A stretch of DNA of 64,000 nucleotides from Henricia sp. BOLD:AAB3569 (taxonomy: Eukaryota; Echinodermata; Asteroidea; Spinulosida; Echinasteridae), in the NCBI GenBank assembly GCA_037783545.1, contig JBBELK010000368.1, forward strand, positions 186,001-250,000, read 5' to 3'. The number at the start of each line of letters is the position of its first letter. The first letter of the stretch is position 1. Both the position numbers and the translations under genes were made by a program. Positions 53,373 through 64,000 of the stretch are shown one piece after another. The notes under the pieces were generated by a model, which saw only the letters and a list, made by a program, of their open reading frames with translations, was not told the origin of the DNA and ran no database searches.

Positions 53373-54771
53373 TAAAGGTGAAACCTCTCTGTATGCATCT
53401 ACTTTTTTTCCATTTCTTAAATTTTCAGTTAAAAGTCAAAGCCTAGATTGACATTTCAAAGTAATTTGCAACAGGTAAACTCTGTTGATCGCACTGGAAT
53501 GAAATTTGATTCCTCAGGGACGCCAAAGAATCTCAATTTCCGATCTAAATTCATGGGGTGATTACTCCGCAATCCCACATTCCCCCAAATCTAAATACAC
53601 AATGACATTCAAGACGGTTATTTTTCTGCAAAGTAGCGCCCGTATGGTGAATTCATTCGGCATTGTACATAATGCATGCCGTGCGTGTTCTAATATTCAG
53701 CATACAGAATGAGCCAAAAGAAGACACGCATGAGAAATATGCACTTCTCGGAACGAGACACAAATTTAAAAAAGTTTTTAAAACCTCACTTTCTGTGAAT
53801 TAGTGACGTGGGTGTATCTGTACAGGTGTGTTTCTAATCAGATCTATTTATCGGACAACACCAGAAAAGACGGAAAATTGTCTCAATATAAATACCGGTA
53901 TGTCTTCTTAGGCTGTCTGCTATTTTTCGGTACCGGTAAATAGCGGAAAGAATTATTCTCAGTAGTTTTCCTTCTCGAGGTAAGCACCAATAGAAACATG
54001 TACCGTTGAGTGCGCATACAGGGAAGAAAACATTACATGTGACCTCACAATGGCTGATCCAATGCCTGTGTTTAACCTGCACATATGACCTTTATCCGGC
54101 AAATTCGTGAAGCATGATGGAAGGCCAGCAAGCTTGGTCACTTTACGGATAGAGCGGCTCAGCAGAAACTTTGCGTTACCCGCTTTTTACTGGTACATGT
54201 AAATGGGTTTACCGGTAAAATTTTGAATGCTGAACAGAAAAACGGCTTTTGGATGTCTCAATGACACCAAAGACTATCCGTATGAAAACTAAAGCCAACC
54301 TCAGATTAACCTTGCGACGACACAGATGAACAGACAGCGACTGCCTTTTTATGACCAAGCTGCACCTCAGTTACACCCGTCGACATCAAAATAATTCAGG
54401 GAATGTTTTGCATCAGGCAGCGCTAAACAAAAATATCAACAATCACAAGAGTTGAACATGTTCAACTTTTGCGACGTGATGCCGATTGCCATGTAGCCAA
54501 ATTCTATGGAAGAAAACAAGATGCGCACACAGCATGCGCATCCAGATTTCTTTAGCTACATGTAACCAACGTGTGTGACATGAGGATGGGTGCAATTATT
54601 TTGCGCCGAGTTGCCGCTTGTTCCGCGATACTCATAATTTGTTTAGTTTTGTGACCCGATTGTTATTGTTTTACTTGATGCCGTGTGTTCCATCACGGCG
54701 CAAGAGAATCGCAGGTCGACCTGAGGGGGCTTACATTAGTTAACATTTTATTTGTACAAATAATGACTCAC
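53373..54771. other. Non-coding 3' of the foxo coding exon, presumably intron
   Basis: The exon ends with a strong donor, so this stretch is expected to be the start of an intron leading to an untranslated 3' exon. No repeat or gene recognised. Confidence 0.45.
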
Positions 54772-56146
54772 CTGGCATGGGCCATCATTAATGAACCCAG
54801 TTGTGTGTTGACGTGACTGCCTGCGAGATCGGCCCATCAAAGTTGAAGTCTAGATTCCCGTCATCCATCAATTCGTTGTGAATGATGGAATCGATGTCAC
54901 AGTCCATTCCTTTAAACATGTCCACGTCAAGATTCTGCAGATCGCTGGGAACCTTGTCACTGGAGTTTGATTGGCTGAAAGGAATGCTTTGAATGGTCGG
55001 AGTCATTAATGATTGGCTGTAGAATGGGCTGATGCCAATGTGGGTGGGGCTTGATGTTTGATTGGCGGTTATGGATGGGCTCAGCTGGAGCATGGAGAGG
55101 GGGTTACTGGGGCTGTGTTGAGGGCTGAAATTTTGAAATGATCGGCCTTGGGACATGTTGGTCTGAACGCGGCACGTCGCTTGGAGGTTGGTGGGTCGTT
55201 GGTGCATCAGGCTACCTGGCTGAAGGGAACATGTAGATTGGGGAAGCATTGGGTCTCGCTTTAGTATGCTGCCATTTGAAGTCATGCAGGTATCTTGGTG
55301 GGTCATCATGGTGAAGGCGGAGGGGGTCTGTTGTTGAGGTACGTTGATGCTAAACGGCTGCGTCATGTCGTTTAAGCTCATCGACGGTGAGCAGCGTTGC
55401 TGTGACATAGGGCTCATGGCTGAATTCTGGCCGTACGGGCTATAAGCCGGACTCTGCACGTTACTATGAACGGGCGAGACATCGGAACCGCTGTAGCTGG
55501 GCGCCGGTGAGTACATGTAGCTGTTAGAATTAGTGGTGGCGTTGGTTTGGAATAGACTACCTCGGCTGGTGTGTTTGGGCGAGGGTCGCATGGGTGTAGG
55601 GACCCTGAGCTGTTCCACTGGACTGTTCAAGTCCGAGCTTACTGATCCGTTTAGCGAGGTGTTTAGACTCATGGCTTGAGCGAGGGATGTAAGTTGGTCC
55701 GTGTGAAGGTGGTCAGGGCTCTCATAGGGCTGGGTGTGGTGCGGGCCAAGGTCATACTGCGCAGGAGACATAGGTGGGATCTCACTATCATGCATATTGT
55801 CCATCTGATTAATAGGAGATAAACGACCGCAGCTACTAGCGTTGGAGCTGGCGCGAGACCGGAATTCTGAACTGAGGGCCAACGACAGTGCCGACTCCGG
55901 CTCCCCTTCAAACTTGGGCGTGGGGCTAGTGCTCCATTTGGCGCGTTCATCCAGGACCTTTTTCTTGGCGCGTCCTCGTTTCTTCTCCCATTTGGGGTTG
56001 TTGGTGTCCATGCTGGAGGCACGACGGCGCGACGACTTGCCAGGTTTGGCGTCGGGGTTTATCATCCACCAGGAGCTCTTGCCTGTTCCCTCATTCTGGA
56101 CCCGAACAAAGCGACTGTGTAGAGATAAGTTGTGTCTGATGGAATT
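54772..56146 (-). CDS. foxo: FoxO forkhead transcription factor, exon 2 (C-terminal 452 residues, stop, 16 nt of 3' UTR)
   Basis: FoxO proteins are insulin/PI3K-Akt-controlled transcription factors acting in stress resistance, metabolism and cell survival. The acceptor (CCATGCAG at 56154-56147) opens the exon with [17 protein letters not shown], the second half of the forkhead domain (helix 3 and wings), at the same place and in the same phase as the vertebrate FOXO intron. Akt site 2 is SRRRASSMD (Ser45 of this segment, human FOXO1 Ser256 equivalent), followed by a basic KKRGRAKKK nuclear localisation region. Akt site 3 is [11 protein letters not shown] with GRLSPI after it (FOXO1 Ser319 region). 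A Ser/Pro/Gln-rich middle leads to the C-terminal transactivation core [20 protein letters not shown] and an ending HNWVH. Coding runs from 56146 to the stop at 54788. CAG|GTGAGT at 54774-54766 ends the exon. The N-terminus, with Akt site 1, is outside the window. Confidence 0.97.
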
Positions 56147-56361
56147 CTGCATGGAATGAAGAATAAACGAAAGGAAAAAGGAAGTAAATTGTTAATCAGA
56201 TATTGCTCTGTGTTTACGATGCCTTAAACGAAATATTGGTCGAATAAAAAATAAAAAATAAATAAATAAAAAAATCCCACTTTGCAGATGCTTCGCTACT
56301 TTCTCGATTTCTGAAATGACAACTACACAACTTATTTGAAATGCACTGGGTCAATACAAAT

Positions 56362-56618
56362 GGGTCATTCTATAAATTTGGGGTCCAGTTTTTCTGTCCC
56401 CTGTTACGTCCGACATCTTGTAAAATGTTGTAGTTTGTAAATTCAGGACATATTCTTTAAATGCCTTCTATTTCAAAGAGTGATTACATAAAGTACAATG
56501 CATAAAAATGTGTTTTGAAGGCATTTTTAATAATACTTGTACGGCAAATGGCAGTATGTCAGGTGTAACAGGGACAGGAAAATGTCACACGTTGGACCCC
56601 AAATTTATAGATTGACCC
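56362..56618. mobile_element. TIR element O in foxo intron
   Basis: Inverted ends GGGTCATTCTATAAATTTGG GGTCCA and TGGACCCCAAATTTATAGAT TGACCC, 257 bp, directly next to SINE 1. A related end occurs near 46585. Confidence 0.75.
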
Positions 56619-56631
56619 GAATGTGGACAAA

Positions 56632-56745
56632 TGTCCATGAGTTTGGGAAATCTGGATGCAGTGAAAAGCAACTTGGCTCCACCGGGATTTGAACCACGGA
56701 CCCTCTACATAACATGCAGACGCCTTACTGATTAAACAACGGTAT
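56632..56745 (-). mobile_element. tRNA-derived SINE 1 in foxo intron
   Basis: On the minus strand: AAGGCGTCTGCATGTTATG, then GGTCCGTGGTTCAAATCCC (B-box), then GGAGCCAAGTTGCTTTTCAC and TGCATCCAGATTTCCC. It has the same body as 3390-3470 and retains more of the tRNA-like head. Confidence 0.72.
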
Positions 56746-57677
56746 TGCAATTGTTCCTAACTTATTGGGATTGGTATGTCACTGAGCTGAATAGGAGCTC
56801 TGAAGGAAGTGCCCTTTAGTGCCCCAAAGAATGTACTATATGCGGTGCCCTTTCAGTGACATAATTTGAGGGCATGTGTGGGGAAAAGTCAGGGCAATAT
56901 CTGCTTTGAACTGAAAACATTGGTCATGTTTTCTCAACTTTTTCTAAGACATTCTACAGAGATGCTTTATGAAATATATTAAAAATTGACAACGTTTTGA
57001 AAAAATATTTTTGTCAATCTTGTAAATGACCTTTTGTCAAAGGAAATTGGTATTCCAGATCTCAAGAGACTACAGTTTAAGTCAGCGGGGGGAAACAGAA
57101 GAAAGGAACCAAATGAACTCCTTTTCATTGGACAGTGACCTTGCCGACTTCCAGATCACAGCGAGACTACATTCTTGCTTAGTAGGAGGGAAACTCTCGC
57201 TACGGTGAAGCCGAGACCGACTGCAATGGCTATCACGGCCATTCGCAAGACAACACCACTGGGATCGCTTTCGACCAGTAAAGGAAATCGACTGGAACTA
57301 ATGCCGACATATGGGATAATTAGGTCAGGCAGATAGTGTTGGGTTGCCTGCGTGCGATAGAGGGGGTAATTAAATGAGATGGTAATGTGGCCCGGAAATA
57401 CCATATGAAACGGAGAGAGGCTGATTACGGCCGGCTTGGTGTAATCTATTCCGAATGTGATTGGTTTTCACATCACGCACAAATGTTCCGGTGTCTTCGC
57501 TATTATTAGTTTTTCCTGTGTGTGATCAAATTCCCACATGATACCGGTACATATGGCCCACTTTCTAGGAAAAGTGTATCATGGGAAACATTACCATGTG
57601 CTGTAAGATTAAATCACATGAACAGTGCAATTTTGTTTCAGCATTTTCCCATGAGGTTAGGAGTGAAAACTGTAGTA

Positions 57678-57923
57678 TTGACCCCTTTTGAACATGTGCG
57701 AATACGCCATTTTGGGAGTCCAATAATGCTGAGTTATTGTGGAAGAGATGTGCGTGCGCGTTGTGTGTGTCTGTAGTGGGCGTAAAGCGGTTTAATTCAC
57801 CAATGGGAGCCTTAGTATAGCGCGTTATGCGTGCTATGGACACACACAACGTGCACGCACATTGCTTCCACAATGACTCGGCATTATTTGACTCCCAAAA
57901 TGAAGTCATTGGAAAGGGTTCAA
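57678..57923. mobile_element. Foldback element L in foxo intron
   Basis: Left arm TTGACCCCTTTTGAACATG, GGGAGTCCAATAATGCTGAG, CGTGCGCGTTGTGTGTGTC; the right arm returns the inverse (ACACACACAACGTGCACGC, TTGACTCCCAAAATG, GGGTTCAA). Confidence 0.75.
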
Positions 57924-58769
57924 CATAGAGTGACATAATTTTTACTTCAGTAAAAATCCCGATGAATATAACAAAATTTTGGATAGTGCAGATGCTCTAC
58001 AACTAATTAAATAATATAAGCAGGATTGGTTTTTTTTTTTATATTTTGTTCACTATGGTGGGTTTTTTTTTAACCATCGCTTGTCCAATTCATATTTGAA
58101 TTTTAAACAGATTTTTTTTCAGCTTTATTGCACCTTTCTGTTCTTGTGACGACCAATTTCTGACTTTTCACACTGATTCTTTGCCAATTTTTGCTGCTGA
58201 AATTCATAAAACAGAGTTCTATTAAAATTAAAAGGCCAGAGAGAAGAAAAACTGAAGTCCGATCAATCAGAAAATTGTATTTAATTCCCCTTCATTTCAA
58301 TACTAGGTACATGTATTGCATTATATTACATGTGTCTGCAAGTCTGGAAAATTTCCATTCTCTATGAACAATTCAAGCATATATTGGTGTTGAAGGTACC
58401 CTAAATCACTTTTTGTGGTAAGCTACTACAAGCCAGCAACTACAGTTACATGCAAATTAACCTGCTTATCATGATCAAGCATGACTGTTCAATAGAGCTT
58501 ATTAATCCCAACAAGCACATAATGAACCCTGCTGGGGTAACTGAGCTGTGTTCAGTCATCCATGGTTTAGTGCTCAAGACAAGTGCATTCAACTGAAGAC
58601 TAAATTAAATTTATTTTTGGCCGAGATTAATTGGCTTTATTTTTTGGCTAAAATTTAATTTCCAAAAAGTAAGAGCAAGATTCTTGTAGAGGCCTATTGG
58701 TCGTAGTTAAAATTTAATTCATGTACAGTATGGTACATGTACATACACACTGTACAGGTACATGTATGT

Positions 58770-59180
58770 CATACAGTAGCTCAGCTGGTACGTGTAAGGC
58801 ATCTGTCAGAGGTCTCGGGGGAGGGGAAGGGGGGGGGGACTGAGGGATATACCACTGTGCCTCATACATGTACGTAGCTCAGCTGGTAGAGCATCTGCCT
58901 GGTGTGTCAGATGTCTTGTGGAAAACCTGAGGGAGTATACCACTGTACCTCATAGCTCAGCTGGTAGAGGATCTGCCTGGTGTGTCAGATGTCTTGGGGA
59001 AAACCTGAGGGAGTATACCATTGTGCCTCATATCTTAGCTGGAAGAACATCTGCCTGGTGTGTCAGATGTCTTGGGGATAAACTGAGGGAGTAACACTGT
59101 GCCTTATACTTGTACTATTTGTAGCTCAGCTGGTAAAGTATCTGCCTGGTGTGTCAGAGGTCTCAAGTTCAAATCCAAAA
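58770..59180 (+). repeat. tRNA-like tandem array in foxo intron
   Basis: Five units of the same ~78-bp family (GTAGCTCAGCTGGTAGAGCA, CTGCCTGGTGTGTCAGATGT, AAAACCTGAGGGAGTATACC), all in one direction. The last ends GGTCTCAAGTTCAAATCC, a degenerate B-box. Confidence 0.8.
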
Positions 59181-59851
59181 AGAACATTTCCTAGATCTAT
59201 TACATATATGGTCTATTGGATGTCGATTAAAACCACGAACGTTTAAGCAATTTATTTCACTATTCTGTCGGTTGCACATCCTGGCACTTTTGAGACCCGG
59301 TGTCATATGCCATTGTACTTGTATACAGGCATACCGGTAGCACCGTGACTGGAGTGAAAACAAATTCATTCATGCTTAGATACCCCGGTACGTGTACTTG
59401 TTGCGTAGACAACGGCTTTGTTCCTTCGCTCGTCACCATGGGCACAACCTTGTTTTCACTCCAGCCCCACCGGACATGACGTTGCAGGGACCGACAAAAT
59501 AGGCATCCCTCAAGAATGTTTGCTTTTAAAAAAAGTTAATTACAGACTACAATGGCACGAATACCACGCTACAACGTGGGCAGGAAGTTTAACCACTAAC
59601 ACAGGTTAGCAGTTGACTTGGTTGAATGCACTGGGCTTCCACAAGCAATTAGGTGTGACCAGATTCGGAATTCCAAAGATAACAGAAAGTACAGGACGAA
59701 ATCAAGCTTAGCAAAACCCTATGTTAAGTGCATGTGTAGGCCTACTACATGTACATGTAGATGACAATTTTTGCTAACCATGAAAATTAGCTAACCAAAA
59801 AAAGTTGCTGAGCAGTTAAATGAACGGCTCCTTTAATTTGGGTACTTCATG

Positions 59852-60276
59852 TAGGCTTGGGCGATTCCACGCCGGAATCGATTAGAAGCTATTCCACTTT
59901 AGGAATCGGAATCGCGATTTCAGATTTTTGAGGAATCGATTCCCAGTAGAAATCGATTCCCTTTCATTTAGATTCGTTTCCCAGTGATAGCTTGCCGATT
60001 CCAGAAATTACCTAGCAATTCCGAAGGCAAAACTCCAACTTTTGTAAGAATATTTAGCCTATGATCATTTCCACATTATTACGAAAGTGTGTGTGGTACA
60101 GGCCGACATTTCGTGTAGTATTGTCGATACATAAACACGCTCATTTACCTAAACCTGCTCAGTACAAATGTACAATTAATGTTTTCCCACTAAAAATGTA
60201 ATCGATTGCGACTGGAATCGCAATTCTTTTTTGGAATTCGAGTCGACTCTGAAAATGCTGGAGTCGCCCAAGCCTA
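59852..60276. mobile_element. TIR element family I in foxo intron
   Basis: Inverted ends TAGGCTTGGGCGATTCCA and GGAGTCGCCCAAGCCTA, 425 bp, with many GGAATCGATTCC-type internal motifs. Confidence 0.75.
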
Positions 60277-62954
60277 TAGGCCACTACACAATACATGTAC
60301 CAATACCAGTACATGTACCAGTATACATACTGGTACATGTACGTAGCCTTCATGTATATTGCAATGAATGCACACAGATTTGTACCAGTACAAGTCTAAA
60401 CACGTCCTGTAATCAGCTTAACTTCAATTGAGTAGCATACCGGGTACCGGTAGGCCGTGTCCGAATTCAATAACTGTGGCTTTAAAAAGTCCTAGGAACA
60501 GAATTTCAATGAATGCACGTTTATATTTTTAAAGCTTACCAGACCCAGAAATTACATCTAGTTTAAATATAAAAACATTTTAAAGTTTAAAATTTATCGG
60601 CCTATTCTGCAGTTTGTACTTTTTTGTAAACTAGCATCAAAGAACGTCCCCATTGAAATGAGTAACAATGTATGCTCATTAACTGGATAGCAATGAATTT
60701 TAGAAACTGACCATGAACATAACACAAGCAGGTATCCCCTTCCCAACACCCAAGAAAGGGATATTATAGACATCAAATAAACAAAACTGTTTATTTCAGA
60801 CATGTATTACACAAAATCCAATCTATTTATCCTTTTGATAAATAACAGTTTAAAAAAAACTGAAAGCTTTGTAAAAAAATGCCCATTAGACTCATCAATT
60901 AATTTCTTCCGTAGTCCATTTTTAATAAAGTTGCAAGTTTAAAAATTATCTTGAATTCACCTGCGGTATTTTAATGGATACATAGTTTTCAGAAACTTAA
61001 AACTGAATTTCTTGTACTTTTGTACATCATGTACATTAATCTAAAAATAAAGGATATCACTGATCAATACATAGCATTACCAAGAATTTACTTTTTTTTA
61101 GCCTCCTTTATTATTTTAGATTCTTGGCATTTCAAGAATGACAGGCATTTACACCTTCATAAAGTTTAGTTAAAAATTGAACCCCGAAAAGAAAACAACG
61201 TATGCGATTGTAGTACAGCTATACATGTGTACAGGCATGCTTGTGCAGTGCACAATGAGACATGTGTTGTACAAAGTACTTGTGTAAATCCCCAAAAATG
61301 CCATTACATGCAAATTCTGCGCCAGTGACCTCAGCCGACCCTGACATTTGGCAAGCAGCCAAAGGAAATACCTACTGCATTATGGGTTTTGACTAAGCTA
61401 GGGAGAGTGGCTATCACTGACAGCAGTCATGGGAGCAAAGTTCACCCACAATGGCAGGATTACTGCTCAAACTCGATTATGCTTCTGGCCGTTTTCTCAG
61501 GGCCAGATTTATTTTTTCTTTGGCTGTGCAGGTGTGTTTTGATCTTTTAAAGCAAGGAGAAAATCTAAAAATGGCGAAAGTCTTGATGCTATTTTTGTGA
61601 CATTTGTCCTCCCACACGTATGTAAATTTGCTGCAAGTTTTTTCCATGTACCCCAAAACAGATTAATTTCTTCCTAAACTCTGCATACTTCATTTGCTTC
61701 TTAAAATTCATGAATTGCATTGTCCATATTTATAGGCCTACATTTCTAATAACAAAACTTGAAATCCAGTTAAATTGAGAGGCACTATATTGTTGTATTC
61801 ATACATGTACTAGAAACCTAAACAATTTCCTCATTGTACTGTAGAAAAACCAATATTGCAATATTTGATATTGTATTAGCACAACCTTACATGTATATCA
61901 TGTAGATGCTGCCCTACCAAAAAAGATAAGCAACAATGAAAACTAAATATTAATTAAAATAAATTAAAATAAATCTAGTAATTCTTCTGGTCTGCTGACT
62001 TTAAAATATAAGCTTTTAAATGACTTTTTAAAAAATTGAAATAAAAATGAAATAAAATTACTAAAGAGAAGGTACATCATAAGTATGGAAATATACATGT
62101 ACTGATTTTACATAATTTTTAGTTTGGTTGGATGTACCGGTAGATGCTCCAAATTAAAAAAGCCAGAGACCTTTTAGCAATATCCTATTCACAAACTAAC
62201 TGCTCTGGCGAACCAAGTAAATTGTCGATACTTTACTCAAATTTATATTCTAGGTTAAAATTACATCAAAGATATATCGTAGGTTATCCCCGAGTTATTA
62301 CCAATCTTATTATAGACTCTTCCTTGTACTCAAAGTAAACAGTAGTCTAAAAATATGTTTGCGTTTAATCAGGCATAACACAACGTCATACACCTTGCCC
62401 CCTCACTTCTCATTTGTGCCACTCCACAGTTCTGACGTCACAACGCCTCCCCGACCGTACTGCTATACATATTGCATGAGTTGAATAAACTTGATTCGTC
62501 TACTCGCCCGTGTGACCTAGGCAATGTCTGCAAATGGCATGGAATACCGTCTCTCGACCTTTTCTCGCTACGAATTCCACCCCCCCCCCAACCAGTAATC
62601 AGATTTGCGATTTCTCTCATTTCTTAATGTCCTCGGGGCTACCGGTAGCCCTGCACAGAGGATCTTTACTGATAGAAGGGACTCAGCAACAACAGGGAAG
62701 CCGAGACTGGACTATTCTTAGTACTCCTAATTCTGCATCCAGGGGACAGAAGAAAATAAATCCGAGGATAACTTTAGATTTTAGGTCAAAACAGGGCAAA
62801 AATACTCTCAGATGTTACGTACATTTTTTAGCAAAGTTTTGGCTTTGCTCCCAAACCATTCAAGATAGTTACTATAAATTTTTAAACATGCTACAAATGA
62901 AGTAGGGAATTATTGCGTCAGTCCAAAAGATGTTAGGTGGAAGTCGTTTTTGCC

Positions 62955-63062
62955 CATCACGATGCAGTAAGCACTATACACTAAGTGCGTTTCCCGAGGA
63001 CACGCTAAAATTCATAGCGTGCTCGGGCGGGACTGGAACCCACGACTTCCTGCATACTAATG
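62955..63062 (-). mobile_element. tRNA-derived SINE 4 copy in foxo intron
   Basis: On the minus strand TATGCAGGAAGTCGTGGGTT then CCAGTCCCGCCCGAGCACGC and GTGTCCTCGGGAAACGCACT. It shares the post-B-box region with 3954-4062. Confidence 0.5.
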
Positions 63063-63105
63063 CTATACGGTAAATGCTTGCCAACCCTGATATTAATTTT
63101 CAGGC

Positions 63106-63300
63106 CTTGACATTGACAGAGGCCACCCGGGCCAATGGCCGATGCCCCTTCAAGACACTTTCCGAGGCCACCTTGGCCAGCATGCCCTATCCTCTCAAAT
63201 TTCATGAGGATTGTAAACACTAATAATAGCCAGTACACATTTGGAACAAAGTTAGCCGTGGTGCCCCTCCAGTTGGCCTCAGTACCCTTTGAAATTCCGA
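63106..63300. repeat. Interspersed repeat N copy in foxo intron
   Basis: CCTTGACATTGACAGAGGCC ... CTTGGCCAGCATGCCCTATC ... TTTGGAACAAAGTTAGCCGT, colinear with 26236-26575 but without the internal duplication. Confidence 0.65.
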
Positions 63301-63369
63301 CAAAATCAAGGCTGCAGAGTGAACTGCCCCTCATTTTCATGTTGAGGCCCGGATTTGGCTTCACATATA

Positions 63370-63771
63370 GGGGTTTCAGACTATGCTGTTACCCGGGTTA
63401 TCTCGGGGTTAAAATCTCACTTAACCCGGGTAATTTCTAACCCTGCTCGCGAGGTGGGTTAACCCACCAATCTCGGGGTTAACGGCGGCCTTGAGACGAT
63501 TCTCCGGGTTACCTTTATAGTCTGAAGGCTCGAGGTTTTCTTCTACCCGGGTACGGCCAGCGTCATCACCGCAGCCTGCCTTGTGCACACATGCATGCTG
63601 TGCTGCTGCAAAAGTGACGTAATTCAGCTTTACGGTCACTTCGCCCCATTTTTACTTCGCGGGGTTAGTTTTATAGTGTAAAACCGATTCTCCGGGTTAA
63701 TTTCTACCCGGGTACGGACAACTACCCGGGTAATTAATTACCCGGGTAATTCAAGAGTAGTGTGAAACCTG
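63370..63771. mobile_element. TIR element family K in foxo intron
   Basis: Ends GGGGTTTCAGACTATGCTGT TACCCGGG and CCCGGGTAATTCAAGAGTAG TGTGAAACC, with multiple TTACCCGGGTAA and CTCGGGGTTAA motifs inside, about 400 bp. Confidence 0.7.
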
Positions 63772-63799
63772 CATTAGAAACTGACAATTTTCAAGCCGA

Positions 63800-63935
63800 G
63801 GTACAAAAACCATGTTTTGGTTGACTGTGCCAACATAGACATGTTTAAAGATAGTATACAATACATGATTGGTAAACTGTTACAAATAGTTTTATCCCCC
63901 TGTGTGATTGAAGATATGCATGATTAAAACCAACC
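63800..63935. repeat. Interspersed repeat family D fragment
   Basis: ACATGATTGGTAAACTGTTA followed by TTTTATCCCCCTGTGTGATT, matching the stretch at 2062-2110. Confidence 0.55.
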
Positions 63936-64000
63936 TGAGCAAAAACCAGCTCCGTACTTCGTCTAACTTTTGAGAAAACAGTCAAAAAAGGGTTTGCAGT

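Larger units (their letters stand above)
56147..64000 (-). other. foxo: foxo intron 1 (partial, runs off the right edge)
   Basis: No forkhead N-terminal half is found in 56147-64000, so the intron is longer than 7.8 kb, in line with the very long first introns of FOXO genes. It holds a SINE, several TIR elements, a tRNA-like tandem array and two segmental repeats listed separately. The remainder (about 58.0-58.7, 59.2-59.8 and 60.3-62.9 kb) is AT-rich sequence in which I see nothing. Confidence 0.85.

Noticed and set aside
57156-57404. Minus-strand frame tested as foxo exon 1
   Set aside because: No forkhead N-terminal motifs and no donor in the right phase; exon 1 lies outside the window.

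Overview
This window is eukaryotic: AT-rich, gene-poor, with split genes and dense short transposon debris. It most likely comes from a marine deuterostome invertebrate. I favour an echinoderm, because palindromic TACATGTA and TAGGCCTA words are scattered throughout and because of the gene types, but this is an inference from composition. No virus-like element was recognised.

Two genes can be read, both on the minus strand. The first is complete at 2563-7945. Five exons with matching splice phases encode a 304-residue secreted protein: signal peptide, PAN/Apple domain, Thr-rich linker and one F5/8 type C (discoidin) domain, with the stop two codons after the last domain cysteine. The second is foxo at 54772-56146. 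The visible exon begins with the second half of the forkhead domain and runs to the stop codon. It ends at a strong splice donor 16 nt past the stop, so a further non-coding 3' exon is expected at lower coordinates. The first foxo exon lies beyond the right edge, and 56147-64000 is its intron.

The rest (about 8-54.7 kb and the foxo intron) is non-coding as far as I can tell and is built from many small non-autonomous transposon families: (1) a ~360 bp foldback family with TTAAAGGAGCGTGTCC ends; (2) a GC-rich ~135 bp palindrome; (3) a family with ATAGACCGTATCG ends; (4) a ~440 bp PIF/Harbinger-like family with 3-bp target duplications; (5) a 417 bp family with GCATAGTTCCGA ends; (6) Tc1/mariner derivatives, one with a recognisable transposase C-terminus and one with Sleeping Beauty-like ends; (7) hAT-like short elements; (8) several tRNA-derived SINEs; and (9) tandem tRNA-like arrays, one of them a head-to-head inverted array. 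Several are nested in one another, so exact target duplications and relative insertion order can be read directly. The clearest case is three elements deep at 42101-43735.

Two promoter-like segments (around 11.6 kb and 28.6 kb) and a few short open frames may mark 5' ends of genes I could not identify. I did not find a convincing new multi-gene system. The most useful new content is the reconstructed PAN-F5/8C gene and the layered transposon record.
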